A stretch of 5,034 nucleotides of DNA from contig SKMG01000015.1 of NCBI GenBank assembly GCA_007121175.1, positions 1-5,034 on the forward strand, written 5' to 3'. The translations under genes were made by a program, and so were the position numbers. Positions 4,703-5,034 of this stretch are shown here, in pieces (position 1 is the first letter of the stretch; every line of letters begins with the position of its first letter). The notes beneath the pieces were generated by a model. It had not been told where the DNA came from. It was given only the letters and a program-made list of their open reading frames with translations, and did not search any database. Origin of the DNA: Trueperaceae bacterium. Lineage in GTDB: Bacteria; Deinococcota; Deinococci; Deinococcales; Trueperaceae.

Positions 4703-5034
4703 ATGCATGTGCGACGTCTCATCTTCGCGTGCTGGTTGTCGTGTGCCGTCGTCGCAGCACCCTCAGCCTTCGCAGGTGAGATCGTCGTGGCCCCGGGTGA
4801 CAACCTGTGGGATCTCGCGCGCGCGCACGACACCAGCGTCGCCGAGTTGATGGCCGCCAACGACCTGCGGAGCGAACGCCTGGCGCTCGGCCAGGTGCTG
4901 CGCCTGCCGAGTGCCGAACCGAGCATCAGCTACACCGTGCAGCCACAGGACACGCTCTACGCCATCGCTCGAGCGCACGGCGTCTCGGTCGAGGCACTGC
5001 AGGCCGCGAACGCGCTTGCAGGCGCGGTGATCCA
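4703..5034 (+). CDS. Secreted LysM-repeat protein, 3' end cut by the window edge
   Basis: Predicted exported peptidoglycan-binding protein. The first 24 residues form a signal peptide: MHVRR as the positive n-region, a hydrophobic core LIFACWLSCAVVAA, then PSAFA with cleavage expected before Gly25 by signal peptidase I. Cys10 and Cys14 lack a good lipobox (IFAC, WLSC), so a lipoprotein is less likely. The first LysM spans about residues 27-68 (VVAPGDNLWDLARAHDTSV, AANDL, GQVLRLP) and the second starts at 77 (YTVQPQDTLYAIARAHGVSV, AANAL) and is cut at residue 110. LysM modules bind N-acetylglucosamine-containing glycan. The ATG at 4703 is preferred for its promoter spacing; an in-frame GTG at 4709 is less likely. 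The catalytic or C-terminal part is not visible; tandem LysM at the N-terminus is often followed by more LysM or an M23 or NlpC/P60 hydrolase domain, which is inference only. Confidence 0.92.
   Translation, partial: MHVRRLIFACWLSCAVVAAPSAFAGEIVVAPGDNLWDLARAHDTSVAELMAANDLRSERLALGQVLRLPSAEPSISYTVQPQDTLYAIARAHGVSVEALQAANALAGAVI

Noticed and set aside
4703..4744. Lipoprotein signal peptide for the LysM protein using Cys10 or Cys14
   Set aside because: The residues before each cysteine (IFA and WLS) do not match a normal lipobox, and the later PSAFA-GE site is a good signal peptidase I cleavage site.
4645..4926. Minus-strand open frame of 93 codons opposite the LysM gene
   Set aside because: Antisense to a frame with a clear signal peptide and two LysM domains; no motif of its own.

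Overview
This is a very GC-rich bacterial window with strong G/C preference at third codon positions. It reads as ordinary chromosome and shows no mobile element, CRISPR array, tRNA or rRNA. The best guess for the organism is a member of Deinococcota (Deinococcus/Truepera side). Three things point that way. The acetylglutamate kinase has a Deinococcus-like sequence (VVKYGGNAM, GLRVTTPE, NVNADD, GGMIPKV). Several genes lack a Shine-Dalgarno sequence and have a TAnnnT box close to the start, as expected for leaderless transcripts common in that phylum. A secreted LysM protein is also present. The assignment is an inference from remembered family sequences, not from a search.

Layout: (1) 1-744 (+), triosephosphate isomerase, missing only its first few residues at the window edge. 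(2) 741-1943 (+), an M24-family Xaa-Pro aminopeptidase whose GTG start overlaps the tpiA stop (GTGA). (3) 1925-3352 (-), a phosphoglucomutase/phosphomannomutase family enzyme, convergent with the peptidase gene and overlapping its 3' end by 19 bp. (4) 3401-4192 (+), acetylglutamate kinase argB, divergent from the mutase gene across a 48-bp spacer that must hold both promoters. (5) 4193-4305, a spacer with a possible promoter and two short perfect hairpins, leading to (6) 4306-4488 (+), a 60-residue unrecognised helical protein with a good Shine-Dalgarno sequence and a GTG start. (7) 4489-4702, a non-coding stretch with two GC-rich stem-loops and a recognisable promoter at its right end. (8) 4703 to the window end (+), a secreted protein with two LysM domains, truncated by the window.

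The genes are mostly housekeeping: lower glycolysis/gluconeogenesis (tpiA), peptide turnover (Xaa-Pro peptidase), hexose-phosphate interconversion (phosphoglucomutase), arginine biosynthesis (argB) and cell-wall binding or remodelling (LysM protein). Only tpiA and the peptidase gene look like an operon; the others appear to be separate transcription units. I did not find a novel defence, mobile or biosynthetic system. The points most worth checking are the compact divergent pgm/argB promoter with a dyad, the small gene with its structured leader, and the repeat-bearing N-terminal extension of the peptidase.
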